In this document: one piece after another, positions 63,494-64,000 of the stretch
Numbering within the stretch: the stretch's first letter is position 1
Layout: each line of letters opens with the position of its first letter
Source: CAXBNB01 sp040151475
Lineage (GTDB): Bacteria > Bacteroidota > Bacteroidia > Cytophagales > Cyclobacteriaceae
Length of the DNA stretch: 64,000 nt
Direction of reading: 5' to 3'
NCBI RefSeq assembly: GCF_040151475.1
Contig: NZ_JBDKWG010000107.1
Location: 1 to 64,000, forward strand
The notes under the pieces: model-generated
Seen by the model: the letters and a program-made list of their open reading frames with translations, nothing else
The model's database searches: none
What the model was told of the DNA's origin: nothing
Translations under genes and position numbers: made by a program

Positions 63494-64000
63494 ATGAAGC
63501 CTAAAAAAATATTTTCAACTTTTTTAATTCTTTTCATTTCTGCTCAGCTCATCGCACAGCCTCGCCGGGAGTTGGTGAAAGTAATCGTAACACCCAATCA
63601 TACTGACTGGAACTATCAAATAGGAGAGCAGGCAGAGTTTTCCATTTCTGTGATGAGAAACAATGTACTGATGAAGGGAATTGAAGCCAGTTATGTAATC
63701 CAACCCGAGTTAGTGGAGGTATGGGATGAAGGCAAGCTGGTTTTGAAAGATGGTACAGGAAAAGTTAAAGCTAAAAAATTTAACCAGCCCGGATTTCTTC
63801 GGTGTACTGTTTCAGTAGAAGTAGATGGTAAAGAATATTCCACTTATGCCACTGCAGGTTTTGAGCCTGATAAAATAAAGCCAACGACTACATTGCCTGC
63901 CGACTTTGAGGAGTTTTGGAACAAGGGCAAAGAAGAATTATCGAAAATACAGATCAATCCGGTGTTGACTCTAATGCCCGAAAGGTGTACTGCTACCGTG
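63494..64000 (+). CDS. Acetylxylan esterase-like protein (N-terminal part, runs off the window)
   Basis: From the ATG at 63494 the frame is open to the window end (169 codons). It has a signal peptide (M-K-P-K-K-I-F-S followed by L-I-A-Q), an N-terminal beta domain of about 120 residues, and then L-P-A-D-F-E-E-F-W-N-K-G-K-E-E-L, the opening of the AXE1/cephalosporin-C deacetylase family. The catalytic Ser-Asp-His region lies beyond the window. It would remove acetyl groups from glycans, in keeping with its divergent GH109-like neighbour. Confidence 0.75.
   Translation, partial: MKPKKIFSTFLILFISAQLIAQPRRELVKVIVTPNHTDWNYQIGEQAEFSISVMRNNVLMKGIEASYVIQPELVEVWDEGKLVLKDGTGKVKAKKFNQPGFLRCTVSVEVDGKEYSTYATAGFEPDKIKPTTTLPADFEEFWNKGKEELSKIQINPVLTLMPERCTATV

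Overview
The window looks like chromosomal DNA of a Bacteroidota member, most likely a Cytophagales-type marine or soil polysaccharide degrader. The reasons are the low-GC coding style, the near absence of Shine-Dalgarno sequences, several promoter-like TAnnTTTG boxes, secreted proteins with C-terminal type IX secretion (T9SS) sorting domains, lipoprotein signals, a 7TMR-DISM sensor kinase, sulfatases, a GH109-like protein and a GDSL esterase. Genus-level assignment is not possible from the sequence alone. No rRNA, tRNA or CRISPR array was seen.

Layout. Positions 1-260 hold the end of an insertion sequence (a transposase start on the minus strand), a short leftover of the gene it seems to have hit, and a strong bidirectional terminator. 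From 261 to 8891 lie a TlpA-like lipoprotein, alaS, an M23 peptidase, a CapA-like protein, a MerR regulator, dprA and an HMG-CoA lyase-like gene. A T9SS cargo protein follows (8993-10444). From 16245 down to 10447 (minus strand) is a methionine operon: promoter, SAM-I riboswitch, the N-terminal half of methionine synthase, a four-helix-bundle (IVS-type) gene, the cobalamin half of MetH, a second four-helix-bundle gene, then metF. Both four-helix-bundle genes are bracketed by inverted repeats, which is the most unusual structure in the window.

From 16388 to 27015 (minus) are a bestrophin-like channel, a sulfatase, a T9SS subtilase, PhoH, an M61 peptidase and a DnaJ-TPR membrane protein. A 7TMR-DISM histidine kinase (27211-29118) precedes the membrane half of respiratory complex I, nuoHIJKLMN (29256-37312). 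That cluster is overlapped at its end by a long-form amidophosphoribosyltransferase. NuoI carries a lysine-rich tail with five copies of a K-P-V-F-R/K-P-K-I/V-K motif.

From 39247 to 46299 are a BASS-family transporter, an outer-membrane-like orphan and a catabolic group (sugar isomerase, sulfatase, alpha/beta-hydrolase lipoprotein, Gfo/Idh/MocA oxidoreductase), all of the kind used on sulfated or decorated glycans although no SusC/SusD pair is present. A TPR-LytS kinase and LytTR regulator (46503-49111) precede a 1815-residue modular T9SS adhesin-like protein and a double-SGNH esterase. The end of the window holds a dihydrolipoamide acyltransferase and CinA (minus strand), a DUF4197 lipoprotein, an MlaEF-like ABC transporter, a GH109-like oxidoreductase, and the start of an acetylxylan-esterase-like gene running off the right edge.
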